Source: Acerihabitans arboris
GTDB lineage: Bacteria; Pseudomonadota; Gammaproteobacteria; Enterobacterales; Enterobacteriaceae
DNA: 64,000 nt
Direction: 5' to 3'
Assembly: GCF_010131535.1 (NCBI RefSeq)
Contig: NZ_WUBS01000008.1
Span: 124,001 to 188,000, forward strand
The notes below the pieces were generated by a model. That model was not told the origin of the DNA. It was given only the letters and a program-made list of their open reading frames with translations, and did not search any database. How positions within the stretch are numbered: position 1 is the first letter of the stretch; each line of letters begins with the position of its first letter. Shown piece by piece: positions 41,761 to 51,195 of this stretch. The translations under genes and the position numbers were made by a program.

Positions 41761-42795
41761 TTAACCCTGCGTGAGCGGCTTGCGGAATATGCCCGACTGC
41801 GCCTGCGCCGGCGTTACGATACCGGTGTCCAGCACCCAGGCGCTGATAAGCGCGGCGGGGGTGACGTCAAACGCCGGATTATCGACGTCCGCGTTCTCCG
41901 GCGCCCATTGGCAACTGCCAAAGCTGCCGGCTACGCCGGTCACTTCCCCGGCCTCGCGCTGCTCGATGGGAATGGCGGCGCCGTCGGGGCAGGCGGGATC
42001 GTGGGAGGTATGGGGGGCGGCGACATAAAAAGGAATGCCGTGGAAATGCGCCAGCACCGCCAGGCTGTAGGTGCCGATTTTATTGGCCACGTCGCCGTTG
42101 GCGGCAATGCGGTCCGCGCCGACCCACACGGCGTCCACCTCGCCCCGCGCCATCAGGCCGGCGGCCATGGCGTCGCATATCAGCGTATAGGGTATGGCCA
42201 GCTCACCCAGTTCCCAGGCGGTCAGGCGTCCGCCCTGCAGCAACGGGCGGGTTTCGTCCACCCACACCCGCCGCACCTTGCCCTGCGCTGCGGCCACTCT
42301 TATCACGCCCAGGGCGGTGCCGATGCCGGCGGTGGCCAGTCCGCCGGTATTGCAATGGGTCAGCAGACGGCTGCCGGCGCCGACCAGGGCAACGCCATGG
42401 CCGGCAATGGCCCCGCACAGCGCCCGATCCTCCTCCACCAGCCGCAGCGCCTCCACTGCCATGGCGGCGGGATAATCGTCCCGATCCAGCGCCTGGGCCA
42501 TGCGCGCCAGATTATTCATCAGGTTAACCGCCGTAGGCCGGGCCGCGCGCAGCAGTGCCAGTGATTGCAGCAACGCCCGGCGTTCCATGCCGTTTTCCGC
42601 CAGCAGCGCCAGCAGCAGGCTGGCGGACAGGCCGATCAGCGGCGCGCCGCGCACCCTGAGCGCGTGGATATGATCGACCAGCTCCGCCACGGTATCGGTG
42701 GCGCACCAATCCTGCCGCTGCGGCAGCGCCTGCTGATCCAGTATCCATAAGCGGCTGTCGCGCACGCGCAGGCTGGTGGTGTCAAGATTTTGCAT
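41761..42795 (-). CDS. mtnA: Methylthioribose-1-phosphate isomerase
   Basis: A 344-residue enzyme of the eIF2B-like fold that isomerises methylthioribose-1-phosphate to the ribulose form, between MtnK and MtnB. The catalytic cysteine is in [14 protein letters not shown] and the aspartate in [18 protein letters not shown]. It is divergent from mtnK and convergent with mtnBCD. It shares a MetJ-type control region with mtnK. Confidence 0.96.
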   Translation of the reverse strand: MQNLDTTSLRVRDSRLWILDQQALPQRQDWCATDTVAELVDHIHALRVRGAPLIGLSASLLLALLAENGMERRALLQSLALLRAARPTAVNLMNNLARMAQALDRDDYPAAMAVEALRLVEEDRALCGAIAGHGVALVGAGSRLLTHCNTGGLATAGIGTALGVIRVAAAQGKVRRVWVDETRPLLQGGRLTAWELGELAIPYTLICDAMAAGLMARGEVDAVWVGADRIAANGDVANKIGTYSLAVLAHFHGIPFYVAAPHTSHDPACPDGAAIPIEQREAGEVTGVAGSFGSCQWAPENADVDNPAFDVTPAALISAWVLDTGIVTPAQAQSGIFRKPLTQG

Positions 42796-42855
42796 CGGTT
42801 GTTAAGTCCTTTTGGGTTATTGCATCTTATTATCTATTCTGCCAACATGGCGGCA

Positions 42856-42879
42856 AGATGTATAGACGTCCATATGCTT
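42856..42879. promoter_or_regulatory. MetJ (met) boxes between mtnA and mtnK
   Basis: AGATGTAT (6 of 8 to consensus) is followed directly by AGACGTCC (7 of 8) and a weaker third unit ATATGCTT. Located in the divergent mtnA-mtnK gap, so one operator could control both directions. Confidence 0.7.
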
Positions 42880-42920
42880 TTACGCCTTTACGGCTTAACT
42901 AATGATTTATGAGGTTCCCC

Positions 42921-44120
42921 ATGTCCGTTTACCGTACCCTTACCGCCGCCGAGGCCGTGGATTATGCCCGTCAACACGCCGGATTGGCGCAGCCGGACGC
43001 CCTGGTGGCGGCCGAAGAGGTCGGTGACGGCAATCTTAACCTGGTGTTCAAGATCCTGGACGGCCAGGGCATCAGCCGCGCGATCGTCAAGCAGGCGCTG
43101 CCTTATGTGCGCTGCGTCGGTGAGTCATGGCCGCTGACGCCCGATCGCGCCAGGATCGAGGCGGAGATCCTGCTGGTCCACGGGGAATTTTGCCCCCGGC
43201 ATACGGTGAAGATCCTGCACCACGACGCCGGGCTGGCGGTGATGATTCAAGAAGATCTCTCCGATCATCTTATCTGGCGCCGGGAGCTGCTCAAAGGCGC
43301 CTTTTATCCCCAGGCGGCCCGCCAGCTGGGCGAATACCTGGCGCAGACGCTGTTCCACACCTCCGATTTTTACCAGCCTCCCCAGCGCAAAAAAGCGGAA
43401 GTCAGCCGTTTTACCAATCCGGAAATGTGCCAGATCACCGAAGATCTGGTTTTTACCGATCCCTATATCGAGCATGAGCGTAACGCCAGCGATCCGTCGC
43501 TTGCCGCCGATGTGGCGGCGATACAGGCCGACCGGGCGCTGAAAGCGGCGGTCGCCGCTTTAAAACACCGGTTCCTCAGCCAGGCGCAGGCGCTGCTGCA
43601 CGGCGATATCCATAGCGGGTCGATTTTTGTCGCGCAAGGTCGGTTAAAAGTCATCGACGCCGAATTCGGTTATTACGGCCCGGTGGGTTTTGATATCGGC
43701 ACCGCCATGGGCAACCTGCTGCTCAATTACTGCGGCCTGCCGGGGCTGCTGGCCCTGCGCGAAGCCGCCGCCGCCCGCGAGCAACGCCTTCAGGACGTGC
43801 GCGAGCTGTGGCTGGCGTTTGCCGGGGGATTCCAGGCGTTGGCGGCGGAGAAAAGCCGGGACATCATGCTGGCCGAACCGGATTACGTGCGGCGGTTCCT
43901 GCGCGAGGTGTGGATTGATGCGCTGGGCTATTGCGGCACCGAGCTGATTCGCCGCACCATCGGTTTTGCCCATGTGGCCGATCTGGATAGCATAACCGAT
44001 GAGTCGATGCGCCATGAATGCCAGCGCCATGCGCTGAACCTGGGTAAAATGTTGATTTTTGCCGCTGCACATATTTCCGATGCCGATGCGCTGGTGGCCC
44101 GTATCAGGCAGAACGGCTGA
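42921..44120 (+). CDS. mtnK: Methylthioribose kinase
   Basis: A 399-residue APH/ChoK-fold kinase that phosphorylates 5-methylthioribose at C1, the entry step of salvage. [11 protein letters not shown] forms the nucleotide loop, [15 protein letters not shown] the catalytic loop, and [17 protein letters not shown] the metal site. The second in-frame ATG, at 42921, sits after GAGGTTCCCC and is preferred to that at 42909. Length equals the Klebsiella enzyme. Confidence 0.96.
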   Translation: MSVYRTLTAAEAVDYARQHAGLAQPDALVAAEEVGDGNLNLVFKILDGQGISRAIVKQALPYVRCVGESWPLTPDRARIEAEILLVHGEFCPRHTVKILHHDAGLAVMIQEDLSDHLIWRRELLKGAFYPQAARQLGEYLAQTLFHTSDFYQPPQRKKAEVSRFTNPEMCQITEDLVFTDPYIEHERNASDPSLAADVAAIQADRALKAAVAALKHRFLSQAQALLHGDIHSGSIFVAQGRLKVIDAEFGYYGPVGFDIGTAMGNLLLNYCGLPGLLALREAAAAREQRLQDVRELWLAFAGGFQALAAEKSRDIMLAEPDYVRRFLREVWIDALGYCGTELIRRTIGFAHVADLDSITDESMRHECQRHALNLGKMLIFAAAHISDADALVARIRQNG

Positions 44121-44192
44121 AGACCAGGGGACCTTTGTCGGCGGCGGCCGTATTTTTTAGCGCGGGCAACCTGCATTTCTGTTTTCTTCTTC

Positions 44193-44198
44193 TATACT
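44193..44198 (+). promoter_or_regulatory. Candidate -10 box for the YohP-like gene
   Basis: TATACT, followed by a second AT-rich TATAAC, about 60 bases before the small membrane-peptide gene. No good -35 hexamer is visible. Confidence 0.35.
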
Positions 44199-44260
44199 GA
44201 TATAACGATATCATCGACTTAAGTGTTGAACGATGACCACCCAAACGAGAAGGAAAGGGA

Positions 44261-44344
44261 ATGAAAATTTTTCTGTGGATTATTGCGATTATCTTTATTG
44301 TTGGCCTGCTGACCCTCACCGGCGTGTTTAAATTAATCTTCTAA
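44261..44344 (+). CDS. yohP: YohP-like 27-residue small membrane protein
   Basis: Translation gives 27 residues, beginning MKIFLWIIAIIFIVGLLTLT and ending GVFKLIF: one transmembrane helix with a lysine at each end. It aligns over its whole length with E. coli YohP, also 27 residues (MKIILW..., GLL..TGVFK.IF), an inner-membrane peptide known for membrane-targeted mRNA and SRP-dependent post-translational insertion. A strong AGGAAAGGGA ribosome site sits right before the ATG, and a terminator hairpin follows. The gene stands alone between mtnK and the LVIVD gene. The physiological role is unknown. Confidence 0.9.
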   Translation: MKIFLWIIAIIFIVGLLTLTGVFKLIF

Positions 44345-44368
44345 GTTCATTTACCTTCCGTTGCTTCC

Positions 44369-44399
44369 CGGCGTTCGCAGGCCCGGCCCGCGAACGCCG
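44369..44399. terminator. Terminator hairpin between yohP and the LVIVD gene
   Basis: A perfect 10-base stem CGGCGTTCGC/GCGAACGCCG with an 11-base loop, followed on the plus strand by AATTCTTCC. It can serve both convergent genes. Confidence 0.7.
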
Positions 44400-44494
44400 A
44401 ATTCTTCCTGTCCATCGCGCCCTGCGCAAATTCCTGAGCGGTTATGTATGCCGTCAGCCTGCGAACGTTTATCGCCGCCGCCGTCCCGGCATCC

Positions 44495-45745
44495 TTATCC
44501 CAGGTATTCGATAATCGACAGGCCCGCGTTGTAATCGGTGCTGTAGATAATGCCCCGGGCATCCACGAACACATCGCAGGATTGGATGACCCGCGGCCGG
44601 CCCGGGCGTTTATCCATTAATGAGACCGGCGCCGCCGGCACCAGCGCGCCGGTTTCCCGTGGATGGTATTTGTCGCTGATATCATAGGCCCGTACCCCGG
44701 CATTCTGGTAAGTGGCAAAAATCAACGTTGAGCTGATAAAACTGCCCGGCCGGTTTTCATGCAGGTTATGCGGGCCAAAATGGGCGCCTTTTTGCGCGTA
44801 ATCCGTGTCAACGGGCTGCGGGAAGGTGGCGATGCTCACCGGGTTTGCCGGCTCACGGATATCAAATACCCAAATCAGCTTCTCGCCGTCCTCTTGGTTA
44901 TCCAGCACCGCCTCATCCAGCACGATCAGCAGGTCCCGGTCCGGCAGGGGCAAGGCGGTATGGGTGCCGCCGCCAAACGGCGGGCTCCAGTTACGGTGGC
45001 TGATTAATGTCGGCTGTGCGCGATCGCTGACGTCCAGCAGGGTCAGGCCGCCGTCGCGCCAGCTACCATAGGCGGTATCGCCGCTGACGATAGCGTGGTG
45101 CAGCGCATAACGTTTGCCCAGCGGCCAGTCGGGCTGCTCGCCGCCGGCGGTGTGCATGCCCGGCAGCCAGTATTTGCCCGCTACCCTGGGTTTGGCGGGA
45201 TCGGCCAGATCGATGGTCAGGAAAATATAATCGCTGTAGCCGTCGAGCAGGGCCGACACATAGGCCCAGCGCCCGCCCACATACCAGATACGGTGAATGC
45301 CGATGCCGTCCACGGACAGGAAGCCGATTTCCCGCGGCCGGTCGGGAATACCGATGTCAAAGATGCGTAAACCGGCGCTCCAGCCCCGGTCCGACGGGCC
45401 ATGGCTCAGGGTATCCGTCACCGAACGGGTGTAATAGACTTTTTCATCGGCAAACCGCGCGTCGGCGAACAGGTCGCGCGCGTTTATCACCAGCAGCAGA
45501 TCGTCATGGGCCTGCAAATGCACATTCCAGGTGCCGGGAGGCGCGGCGATAAAACCGGCGGGCCGCGGATGCTTCACGTCGCGCACGTCCACGATGGATA
45601 CGCCCTGCGACACCATATGACCGATATACGCGTAGCCCCGGTGCACCATGACCTGCACGCCGTCGGGTTTTCCCCCCTGGTCGCTGTGGCTGAGCAGCCG
45701 CATATTGCGGCTGTATTCAGGAACGGGAAGTGTCTGGTCTGCCAT
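44495..45745 (-). CDS. LVIVD-repeat beta-propeller protein
   Basis: A 416-residue protein with six visible repeats of the LVIVD type, for example GVSIVDVRDVKHPRPAGFI, LRIFDIGIPDRPREIGFL, LTIDLADPAKPRVAGKYW, LTLLDVSDRAQPTLIS, IWVFDIREPANPVSIATF and VRAYDISDKYHPRETGAL. Such repeats fold as beta-propeller blades. There is no signal peptide or membrane helix, so it is probably cytoplasmic. It starts 11 bases after the ABC binding-protein gene and is presumably co-expressed. The function is not known; it may bind or process the imported compound, which is inference from position only. Confidence 0.8.
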   Translation of the reverse strand: MADQTLPVPEYSRNMRLLSHSDQGGKPDGVQVMVHRGYAYIGHMVSQGVSIVDVRDVKHPRPAGFIAAPPGTWNVHLQAHDDLLLVINARDLFADARFADEKVYYTRSVTDTLSHGPSDRGWSAGLRIFDIGIPDRPREIGFLSVDGIGIHRIWYVGGRWAYVSALLDGYSDYIFLTIDLADPAKPRVAGKYWLPGMHTAGGEQPDWPLGKRYALHHAIVSGDTAYGSWRDGGLTLLDVSDRAQPTLISHRNWSPPFGGGTHTALPLPDRDLLIVLDEAVLDNQEDGEKLIWVFDIREPANPVSIATFPQPVDTDYAQKGAHFGPHNLHENRPGSFISSTLIFATYQNAGVRAYDISDKYHPRETGALVPAAPVSLMDKRPGRPRVIQSCDVFVDARGIIYSTDYNAGLSIIEYLG

Positions 45746-45756
45746 CGGCTGTTCCC

Positions 45757-46827
45757 TTATTTCCCGGCGTGCGCGGCTTCAAGGGTGGCGAACCAGGGCG
45801 CGACAAAGTCGTCCGCCCGTCCCCAGCCCGGGATGATGGTTGCCAGCGACGCCATATTTACCGCCGCCGGCTGGCTGGCCAGCAGAGCCTGCGGGATAAC
45901 GGCGGCGCGGAATTCATAGGTCGCGGGCGTCGGCTCGCCGGCAATCTTATTGGCCACCAGGCGCAGGTTGATTTTGCCGATAAGCTTCGGGTCTACCGCC
46001 ACGCTGACTTTCCAGGGACTGCCGGATTCGCGCATTAACTGCAGATCCTGATTGGAGATGTCGATGCTGTAGAGCTTGATTTCAGTACGGCCGTTCTCCT
46101 TAAGCGCCTTGTAGGCCCCCTGGCTGAAGGCATCCCAGGTGCCCCAGATGGCGTCGATTTTACCCTTGGGATATTTGGCCAGCACCGCGCCGACCTTATT
46201 GGCGGTATCGCCCTGCACATCCGATGACACTGCGCCGATGGATTCCAGCTCATGGATGCCGGGATTGGCCTGCAGCAGGGTTGTATAGGCCGCCTGGCGC
46301 CGTTCCATCGGCGGGAAGCCGGCCACCCATAATTTGATGATATTGGCCTTGCCGTTGAAATCCTTCACCAACCGGCCGAAGGACTCTCGGGTCAGCGAGG
46401 CGTCGTCCTGCTGGGTTACGGTCACGCCCGGCACCGTGCCGTTGACCGCCGTATCGAACACCGACACGGCAATGCCGCTGGCGGTGATGCGTTTTACCAG
46501 TTCGGTGGCGTAGGGATCGCGCCCCTGGGACAGGATGATGCCATCGTATTTCTGGGTGATGGCCTGGTTGACGAAATCCTGGAAGCGGGCGTCGTCGCCG
46601 TTGCTTAAGAAGGTGCTGACTTTAAAACCCAGCTTTTTCCCTTCCTTGATCACGCCTGAGACAAACTGCGTGGTGTTGTCGTCGGACCCGAGGTTGCGGA
46701 TTACCGCAATCCGGATGGGGCCGCTATGCTGGGCAATGGCGGCGGGAATGGGCGCGGGCGCGGCGGCGAAGGCCGGCAGGCCGGTCAGCAGGCCCAGCGC
46801 CAGCAGCGGGGACAATAATTTTTTCAT
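45757..46827 (-). CDS. Periplasmic sugar-type ABC transporter binding protein
   Basis: A 356-residue type I periplasmic binding protein of the ribose/galactose kind (Peripla_BP_4). The signal peptide MKKLLSPLLALGLLTGLPAFA is cleaved near residue 21-22. The mature part has alternating lobes with YDGIILSQGRDPYATELVKR and AIWGTWDAFSQGA. The ATG at 46827 follows GGAG. Ligand unknown. Its ATPase and permease partners lie 1.8 kb upstream beyond glpT, yet the control regions share sequence. Confidence 0.9.
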   Translation of the reverse strand: MKKLLSPLLALGLLTGLPAFAAAPAPIPAAIAQHSGPIRIAVIRNLGSDDNTTQFVSGVIKEGKKLGFKVSTFLSNGDDARFQDFVNQAITQKYDGIILSQGRDPYATELVKRITASGIAVSVFDTAVNGTVPGVTVTQQDDASLTRESFGRLVKDFNGKANIIKLWVAGFPPMERRQAAYTTLLQANPGIHELESIGAVSSDVQGDTANKVGAVLAKYPKGKIDAIWGTWDAFSQGAYKALKENGRTEIKLYSIDISNQDLQLMRESGSPWKVSVAVDPKLIGKINLRLVANKIAGEPTPATYEFRAAVIPQALLASQPAAVNMASLATIIPGWGRADDFVAPWFATLEAAHAGK

Positions 46828-46955
46828 CAACAGCTCCATAAAGTAGCCAAAAAATAAGCGAGGTGTAAAGGCAAAAGATAGAGGCCTGTATGTCTGGATG
46901 TCTATTGTGCCCGGTTTTGCATCATAGCCAGAGCGTGGGGAATAAGAAACGCTTT

Positions 46956-46987
46956 CCGTTATGATTTTTTGGCAGAAGTTATGCCAT
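46956..46987. promoter_or_regulatory. Candidate shared operator upstream of the binding-protein gene
   Basis: CCGTTATG at 46956-46963 and GTTATGCCAT at 46978-46987 repeat the core GTTATG with 20-base spacing. The same CCGTTATG and GTTATGCCAT occur in the palindromic site before the transporter ATPase gene (51209-51220). A TATGAT -10 candidate on the minus strand is at 46921-46926. Confidence 0.5.
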
Positions 46988-47031
46988 TTAGTTAGCCTGG
47001 GAGGGAGAGGATAGCGCGGGGAGTTAACGGC

Positions 47032-47065
47032 ATAAAAACGTGGCGTATCATCCGGCTACGCCACG
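47032..47065 (-). terminator. Intrinsic terminator of glpT
   Basis: On the minus strand CGTGGCGTA and TACGCCACG pair around a 9-base loop and are followed by five T. It lies 6 bases after the glpT stop, so the binding-protein gene beyond it needs its own promoter. Confidence 0.88.
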
Positions 47066-47071
47066 GTATCG

Positions 47072-48430
47072 TCATGCCCCCCGATCGGGCTCCGGTGGTT
47101 GCCGCTGCCGATTTTCACCGATCATGGTCAGGGCCAGCAGCAGCACGGCCAGGACACAGCCGCCGATCATCACCATAAAACCGCCGTCCCAGCCAAAATA
47201 GTCCACCGTATAGCCGATCGCCGAGCTGGCCGCCACCGAACCGCCCAGGTAACCGAACAGGCCGGTAAACCCGGCGGCGGTGCCGGCGGCCTTTTTCGGC
47301 GCCAGCTCCAGGGCATGCAGCCCTATCAGCATTACCGGACCGTAAATCAGGAAGCCAATCACCATCATGCACAACATATCCACGCCGGGATAACCGGCCG
47401 GGTTAAGCCAGTACACCAGGGTGGCAAGGGTCACCAGCGCCATGAAAAACATCCCGGTGGCGCCCCGGTTGCCCTTGAAGACCTTATCGGACATCCAGCC
47501 GCACAACAGCGTGCCGGGGATGCCGGCATATTCATAAAAGAAGTAGGTCCAGGAGGATTTATCCAGCGTGAAGTGTTTTACTTCTTTCAGGTAAGTCGGC
47601 GACCAGTCGAGAATGCCGTAGCGCAGCAGGTAGACGAACACATTGGCCAGGGCGATATACCAGAGCAGCTTATTGGGGAATACATATTTCTGCAGGATCT
47701 GCCGGGTGGTCAGCTCCTGCTCGGCGGATTTTTCATCATAATCCGGCGGATAATCGTTTTTGTATTCCTCAATCGGCGGCAGCCCGCAGGACTGGGGCGT
47801 ATCGCGCATCAGCATATAAGCGAACGCCGCTATGACGATGGCGACCGCGGCGGGCATATAGAGGGCGCTGCGCCAGTCGTTAAACCAGATCATGCCCAGC
47901 AGCAGCAGCAGCGGCGGAATACCGCCGCCCACGTTATGGGCGCAGTTCCACACCGAGACAATGCCGCCGCGTTCCTTATGCGACCACCAGTGCACCATGA
48001 CGCGTCCGCAGGGCGGCCAGCCCATGCCCTGGAACCAACCGCAGGCAAACAGCAGCGCGAACATAATGGCGATACTGGAGGTTGCCCAGGGCACGACCCC
48101 CATAAACAGCATCACCGCGGCGGCCAGCACTAGCCCGGCCGGCAGGAATATCCGGGGATTGGCGCGATCGGATACCGTTCCCATGACAAATTTTGCCATG
48201 CCGTAGGCGATGGAGATGCCTGAGAAGGCGACGCCCAGATCGCCATGGCTATAGCCTTGCTCAACCAGGTAGGGCATTGCCAGGGCGAAGTTTTTACGCA
48301 CCAGATAATAGGCGGCGTAACCGAAAAAGATACCTAAAAACAGTTGCCGGCGCAGGCGGCGGTAAAGGGGATCAACCCTATGGTCCGGCACGCGCGGCCG
48401 ATGAGCGGCGGGTTTGAACAAACTTAGCAT
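47072..48430 (-). CDS. glpT: Glycerol-3-phosphate:phosphate antiporter GlpT
   Basis: A 452-residue major-facilitator protein with 12 membrane helices that exchanges external glycerol-3-phosphate for phosphate (also the fosfomycin route). It matches E. coli GlpT in length and in motifs such as [21 protein letters not shown], with the phosphate-site arginine, and [19 protein letters not shown]. It is unusual in standing without glpQ and lying between the permease and binding-protein genes of an unrelated ABC importer. It has its own terminator. Confidence 0.96.
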   Translation of the reverse strand: MLSLFKPAAHRPRVPDHRVDPLYRRLRRQLFLGIFFGYAAYYLVRKNFALAMPYLVEQGYSHGDLGVAFSGISIAYGMAKFVMGTVSDRANPRIFLPAGLVLAAAVMLFMGVVPWATSSIAIMFALLFACGWFQGMGWPPCGRVMVHWWSHKERGGIVSVWNCAHNVGGGIPPLLLLLGMIWFNDWRSALYMPAAVAIVIAAFAYMLMRDTPQSCGLPPIEEYKNDYPPDYDEKSAEQELTTRQILQKYVFPNKLLWYIALANVFVYLLRYGILDWSPTYLKEVKHFTLDKSSWTYFFYEYAGIPGTLLCGWMSDKVFKGNRGATGMFFMALVTLATLVYWLNPAGYPGVDMLCMMVIGFLIYGPVMLIGLHALELAPKKAAGTAAGFTGLFGYLGGSVAASSAIGYTVDYFGWDGGFMVMIGGCVLAVLLLALTMIGENRQRQPPEPDRGA

Positions 48431-48514
48431 TTCGTCTCCGGTAATATTTGAAAAATAACCTGCCTGGACTTTGGATCAGGCGGCCGAAGTATGACCGGGG
48501 AGACGGGGCGAAGT

Positions 48515-48549
48515 CGCGCGCGGGTCCCGTGATACGAGACCTGTGCGCG
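48515..48549. repeat. Inverted repeat in the glpT leader
   Basis: CGCGCGCGGGTC at 48515-48526 pairs with GACCTGTGCGCG at 48538-48549, allowing two G-U pairs on the plus-strand RNA. The inside continues with CGT/ACG, making an almost continuous stem. It lies about 85 bases before glpT and could be an operator or leader structure. Confidence 0.6.
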
Positions 48550-48654
48550 GATGGATATTCATTTGCTGACAGAAAACCGGGGAAATTTGATAACAACCAT
48601 GTCATGTGTATGGGTATGCCGCCGGTTTAGCGGCGCGCCATTCGGACTCAACCT

Positions 48655-49653
48655 TTAACGGCGCTGGATATAGGTAATCGCCAGCGCGGCGGCCAGTACC
48701 AGCCCTTTGATGATATCCATCGCATAGTAGGGCACCGACATCATCACCAGGCCGTTTTGCAATACGCCCAGGATCACCGCGCCCACCAGCGTGCCCAATG
48801 CGTTGGGTTTGCCGGAGCCGGCCAGGGAAAAGCCGATATAGGCCGCGGCCACCGCATCCATCAGGTAGCCGCCGCCGGCGTTGACCTGGGAGGATCCGAT
48901 GCGCGAGGCCAGCAGAATGCCGCCCAGCGCGGCAAGCCACGACGAGATAATATACGCCAGGATACGGTAGCGGGCGGTGCGGATACCGGCCAGCCGGGCC
49001 GCCTCCGGATTGCCGCCGATGGCGTACATCCTGCGCCCGTGCTTGGTCAGGGATAAATAGAGCTGCACCACGGCCGTCACCGCCAGCATGATGATCACGA
49101 TAACCGGCACCTGCCCGAGGGTGGAGAATATCGCCGGAATTTCGCCTTCCGCCATATCGCCGCTTGGCAGCACCATATTCTGCGTGATGGAGCCGCCGAA
49201 GCTGTAGGTCATCGCCACGCCCTGCACCACGAATAACGAACCCAGCGTCGCCAGCATATCCGGGATTTTCAGCACCACGATCAAAAAGGCGTTAAACAGG
49301 CCCACCAGCGTACAGGCGGCCAGGGTCAGCAAAATAGCCTGCGTGGTATCCAGGCCATGCCAGACAAACATTGAGATCACCAGCGCGTTGGCCAGCGACG
49401 CGGTGGATCCCACCGACAAATCAAACCCGCCCACCGCCAGCGAAATGGAAACGCCGATGGCGATAACCGTCACGATGGCGATGGCGCGCAGGATATTAAC
49501 GATGTTGTTGGGATCGAGGAAATTATCCGAGGCCAGGCCGAACAGCGCCACCAGCGCCACCACCGTCAGCAGCATCCCCCAGCGGTATAAAAATTCAAAC
49601 AGGCGATGCCGCCAGGGCAGCGCGCCGGCCTTCAGGGACATATCATTGCTCAC
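48655..49653 (-). CDS. Sugar-type ABC transporter permease (RbsC family)
   Basis: A 332-residue inner-membrane permease with about nine hydrophobic helices and the family signatures AVGGFDLSVGSTASLANAL near residue 75 and RRMYAIGGNPEAARLAGI in the cytoplasmic coupling loop. It starts four bases before the stop codon of the ATPase gene, so the two are translationally coupled. Substrate unknown, probably a sugar, polyol or related small polar molecule. Confidence 0.93.
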   Translation of the reverse strand: MSNDMSLKAGALPWRHRLFEFLYRWGMLLTVVALVALFGLASDNFLDPNNIVNILRAIAIVTVIAIGVSISLAVGGFDLSVGSTASLANALVISMFVWHGLDTTQAILLTLAACTLVGLFNAFLIVVLKIPDMLATLGSLFVVQGVAMTYSFGGSITQNMVLPSGDMAEGEIPAIFSTLGQVPVIVIIMLAVTAVVQLYLSLTKHGRRMYAIGGNPEAARLAGIRTARYRILAYIISSWLAALGGILLASRIGSSQVNAGGGYLMDAVAAAYIGFSLAGSGKPNALGTLVGAVILGVLQNGLVMMSVPYYAMDIIKGLVLAAALAITYIQRR

Positions 49654-51170
49654 GGCAGCGTTCCTCCGGTTGAATATAACAGCAGGGTTTCCTCATTGGC
49701 GGCATGCGCGTCCACCTGCGCCACGATACGGCCGTCCCACATGATGCAGATCCGATCGCACAGGCCCAGCAGCTCCGAAAACTCGCCCGAAGCGTAGATA
49801 ATGCCCTTGCCCTGGCGCGCCAGGTCGTCAATCAATACAAACAGATCCTGTTTGGCCTTGATGTCCACGCCTTTGGTCGGTTCGTCGAAGATCAGCACCT
49901 CGGCGTGGCCGCGCAGCCACTTGCCGATCGCTACTTTTTGCTGGTTGCCGCCCGACAGGCGCAGCAGTTTTTGATCCAATCCGCTGGCGCGGATGCCCAG
50001 GCGGTCCACCACCTGTTGCGCAAAGCGCCGCGCCCGGCCGGCGCTGAACCAACCCCAGCGGGAAAAGGTATTGTCGGCGGCGACGCTCAGGTTCATGGGG
50101 ATGGGTTCGTGAATAAAAATTCCTTCCTTGCGCCGTTCCTCGGGCACCAGGGCCAGTCCTCTCCTGACCGCGTCATAAGGCGTCGTCGGTCGCCATGGTT
50201 TGCCTTTCAGTTCGCCGTGGGCGACCCGGGCGGAGCTGGCGCCGAACAATGCTTTGCACAGCTCGGTTTTACCGGCGCCGGCGAGCCCGGCCACCCCGAC
50301 TATTTCGCCTTTGCGCAGCGTCAGGGAGATGTCCCGCAGCAGGGTGTCGTCATGCAGTCCCTCCACCCGCAGCAGGATATCGCCGTTGCCGGCGGGACGG
50401 GGCGGGGGAAAGATGGATTCCAGCGAATGGCCGAGCATTTTTTCAACGATCTGCCCGCCGCTCAAGCCGTCCATGGGGCCATCGCCGACCTGCTTGCCGT
50501 CGCGCAGCACCGTCAGCCGGTCGCAGATTTGCGCCAGTTCATGGATGCGATGGGAGATAAACACCACGCCGATGCCTTGCGCCTGTAGACGCCGCGTGAC
50601 GGCAAACAGCCGCTCGCTCTCTTCCCGATCGAGCGGGGCGGTGGGTTCGTCGAGGATCAGGAAACGGCAGCGATGGGACAGCGCCCGCGCCAGCAGGATG
50701 TGCTGTTTTTCCGCCAGGGTACAGTCGCCGACCGGCCGGCGGACATCGATATCGATCCGCAATTGCGCGAGCAGGCCTTGCGCCTGCCGGTAGAGCCGGG
50801 GCCAATGGCAAAGCTGCCCGCGTTCCGCCAGCCGGTCCAGCATGATATTTTCACCCACGGTTAGCGTGGGCACCAGCGCCACGTCGACCTCCTGCTGCAC
50901 CAGATGGATACCTTGCCGCTTGGACTGGTACGGCGAGCGGATCGCCGCCGGTTCCCCGTCTATCAGGATCTCGCCCTGGTAATGGGCATGGGTGCCGGAC
51001 AGGATGGCCATCAGGGTGGACTTGCCGGCGCCGTTGGCGCCGATTAACGCGTGAACCGAGCCGCCTTCGAGGGTAAAGTCGACCTGATCCAATGCCCTGA
51101 AACCGGCGAAGGCGATGGAGATGTTACGCATTTCCAGCCGGGAGGGCGCTGGGGACTGGAGTGTAGTCAT
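49650..51170 (-). CDS. Sugar-type ABC transporter ATPase (RbsA/MglA family)
   Basis: A 506-residue cytoplasmic protein with two fused ABC domains. Domain 1 has Walker A GANGAGKS and Walker B LILDEPTAPLD but a changed signature (TLAEKQ). Domain 2 has the substituted P-loop GLAGAGKT and the canonical signature LSGGNQQKVAIGKWL with Walker B LIFDEPTKGVD. This asymmetry is usual for the family. The ATG at 51170 is chosen because the domain begins soon after; the frame from 51284 adds unrelated residues. First gene of the transporter operon, behind a promoter with palindromic sites. Confidence 0.94.
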   Translation of the reverse strand: MTTLQSPAPSRLEMRNISIAFAGFRALDQVDFTLEGGSVHALIGANGAGKSTLMAILSGTHAHYQGEILIDGEPAAIRSPYQSKRQGIHLVQQEVDVALVPTLTVGENIMLDRLAERGQLCHWPRLYRQAQGLLAQLRIDIDVRRPVGDCTLAEKQHILLARALSHRCRFLILDEPTAPLDREESERLFAVTRRLQAQGIGVVFISHRIHELAQICDRLTVLRDGKQVGDGPMDGLSGGQIVEKMLGHSLESIFPPPRPAGNGDILLRVEGLHDDTLLRDISLTLRKGEIVGVAGLAGAGKTELCKALFGASSARVAHGELKGKPWRPTTPYDAVRRGLALVPEERRKEGIFIHEPIPMNLSVAADNTFSRWGWFSAGRARRFAQQVVDRLGIRASGLDQKLLRLSGGNQQKVAIGKWLRGHAEVLIFDEPTKGVDIKAKQDLFVLIDDLARQGKGIIYASGEFSELLGLCDRICIMWDGRIVAQVDAHAANEETLLLYSTGGTLP

Positions 51171-51195
51171 GAGCGCGGGGACTCTTTTCGGACGA

